Positions 62,574 to 64,000 of a stretch of DNA of 64,000 bases are shown here, piece after piece (positions within the stretch are counted from its first letter, which is position 1; each line of letters starts with the position of its first letter). The stretch covers positions 4,107,501 through 4,171,500 of the forward strand of contig CANJKZ010000068.1 in assembly GCA_947471745.1 (NCBI GenBank), written 5' to 3'. The position numbers were made by a program, and so were the translations under genes. The stretch comes from Closterium sp. Naga37s-1 (Eukaryota; Streptophyta; Zygnematophyceae; Desmidiales; Closteriaceae). The notes under the pieces were generated by a model. It saw nothing but the letters and a program-made list of their open reading frames with translations. It did no database searches and was not told the DNA's origin.

Positions 62574-62864
62574 GTGCAAGCCCTGATTCCTCAAAACGTC
62601 ACCCCGACAGGATTAGAAGAAGCCAGGCAGGCAGCGCCGCCACAGTTTATCAAGCTGGACCACTACAATGCTCTGATGGAGCTGCTCGAAGGACGGAGGT
62701 CGGAACCGTATGAGGTGCAAGGCACTGGTGTGGAAATTAAGGTGTATTCGAAGGTGACAAAGGCGTATCCGTGTGTTTTTCACCAGTCGGGGGATAAGAC
62801 GACGAGTGGGGTGGTGTATGAGATAGTGGGGAATGGGACTTTGGATGCGATTGCTTTTGAAGGG
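62574..62864 (+). other. host-like open fragment between gypsy LTR and LINE
   Basis: 97 codons open on the plus strand with no ATG at the start (the frame enters directly from the LTR junction). The peptide is complex in composition (FIKLDHYNALMELLEGRR, KVYSKVTKAYPCVF, VVYEIVGNGTLDAIAF), unlike the surrounding repeats, and ends where a T20 run of the LINE begins. I do not recognise a family. It may be an exon of a gene cut by both insertions, or part of another element. Confidence 0.4.
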
Positions 62865-62865
62865 G

Positions 62866-64000
62866 TTTTTTTTTTTTTTTTTTTTAATAGAAGGCGTTCC
62901 ACTATATCAAGGATACAGCAAATACAGCCACAGTCGTAACTGTTTCAAAAGGGGGGACAGATGCACACGGTGTCATGAGTCACCCCCATCAACATCTACA
63001 GTGGCTTAAATCTAGCTCTCCTATTCATCCAACCGCGTGCTGACATGAAATCCTCTCGCCACATAAGCGTGTTGCCTAACCGGGTGCTGACGTTCTCCAG
63101 TGCCATGATCTCGTCTCTCGCCAGGTGTTTCTTGGCCACGTGTCGCTTTTTCGCCCAAGCTTTTTTCCTCTTGATGCCCTCGTAGGTCCGCGCATGCAAG
63201 CAGAAAGCAGTCGCAATCCTCCGCATCACTTTTCCGCGCCGGAGTTTCTTTCCTCTGAAGACCGCGTGGCAACGCGCCACCCATAATTGGTGAAACGTGA
63301 TTGCTGACACCGTCAGCTCCGGGAAATCGGAGGATGTGCCCCCCCGCTGAAACATCAGATCCCCCAACGATTTCACTTTCCTCGACGGGTTTAGCCAGTG
63401 GATGGCACCGATCAACGCTTGCACCACCGGCTGGATAACCCGACAAGAGAATAGCGCGTGGTCCACCGTTTCCGCCTCCCCACTATGTGGGCATTTCACC
63501 CGCTCCCCCAGGAATCTTAGGCGGTCCCCCACTTGCAAGTTGGAATAGTGTGCGCGCAGCAGGACATCCCGAGCTTTTGCGGGGATGACATGCGAGCCCC
63601 TGCGCGCAATTGTCTTTTCGCAGTTGATTCGCTTCCCCAGCTTCTCTCCCATTTCTCTTGACGGACGTGCTGCCCCACATGTTCCTCCTCCAGCTCTGCT
63701 CTCAGCTGCCTCAGGGAGGCGACGATGTCTCCCACACAGAGGTCTGTTCCCAACAGCCTGACGCGAGGGTCACCCAGCTCCCCTGCCACCTTCTCTCCCG
63801 CCATTGCAAGCGGCGTGACTGCAGACACCGATAGTAGGCAGATACTCGCTCCCTCTGGCACGAACCAGGACGCTCCGTCACCTCGTCGCCACATCTTTGC
63901 ACATCTTAACAGGTTGCCACACACCTTAGTTATCCACCACAGTTGTTCTTGGCGGCCCACAGCGCGAACCACCCTCGTTGCCTCTTGAATCCGCTCGCCC
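62866..64000 (-). mobile_element. 3' end of a LINE (non-LTR retrotransposon), cut by window edge
   Basis: T20 at 62866-62885 is the poly(A) tail on the minus strand. Upstream in that orientation is a short 3' untranslated region and an ORF2-like C-terminus. The insertion point lies at the end of the open host-like fragment. The 5' part is beyond the window. Confidence 0.75.
62996..64000 (-). pseudogene. LINE ORF2 C-terminal region with RT-type zinc-binding domain
   Basis: The frame at 63652-62996 contains a pattern like the zinc-binding domain that follows LINE reverse transcriptases: PAKARDVLLRAHYSNLQVGD, VKCPHSG.AETVDHALFSC, then a basic tail (KKAWAKKRHVAKKHLARDE) and a TAA stop. The more upstream part (63972-63660: EVAGELGDP-like, then LRQLRAELEEEHVGQ) is in another frame, with the shift near 63650. 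The second Cys of the usual CxxC is not obvious. Truncated at base 64000. Confidence 0.7.

Overview
The window is repeat-dominated eukaryotic nuclear DNA. Spliceosomal introns, a plant-type cytochrome P450 (CYP72-clan-like) and several Ty1/copia retrotransposons primed by initiator tRNA-Met point to a streptophyte green plant. The very GC-rich, glycine-rich copia Gag-Pol proteins and the simple-repeat load make a charophyte alga, perhaps a desmid such as Closterium, my best guess; this is inference, not a database result.

Layout. 1-13642 is a stack of nested insertions: old copia G (plus strand, 3' half at 11758-13642); copia E (minus, 1-4218 plus LTR remainder 11723-11756) inserted in the G reverse transcriptase; and intact copia A (4219-11717, minus) inserted in the E LTR with target duplication AGCCT. 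The G LTR also holds a Tourist-like MITE (12832-12979) and a TRIM-type miniature LTR element (13129-13473). 15329-20988 holds two convergent, paralogous genes for secreted proteins built of NPDG/NGT modules with hydrophobic C-terminal tails; this is the most interesting host content. 22559-25840 is minisatellite (22-bp and 23-bp units). A second MITE lies at 26331-26791. 27240-32589 is a decayed multi-exon P450 gene with locally duplicated exon pieces. 36236-43484 is copia B (plus, full length, broken). 44790-46320 is a non-autonomous LTR element F. 47065-53884 is degenerate copia D (minus). 53885-62571 is the 5' part of a Ty3/gypsy element (minus) split by the very young copia C (54516-61937, LTRs identical by eye, target duplication GGCCT). 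The right end holds a short host-like open fragment and the 3' end of a LINE.

How the parts relate. Copias A, B, C, D, E and element F form one superfamily: short LTRs (118-177 bp) ending TG..CA, an initiator-tRNA-Met-type primer site, a long GC-rich tandem-repeat leader before gag, one long Gag-Pol frame (Gag, Gly-rich tract, unusual Cys/His motif, protease, integrase, repeat linker, reverse transcriptase, RNase H) and the purine tract CTATGGGGGTG before the 3' LTR. A is the only fully open copy and could supply enzymes in trans for C (one 16-nt deletion), F and perhaps the TRIM. All homology calls are from reading the translated sequence; no search was run.
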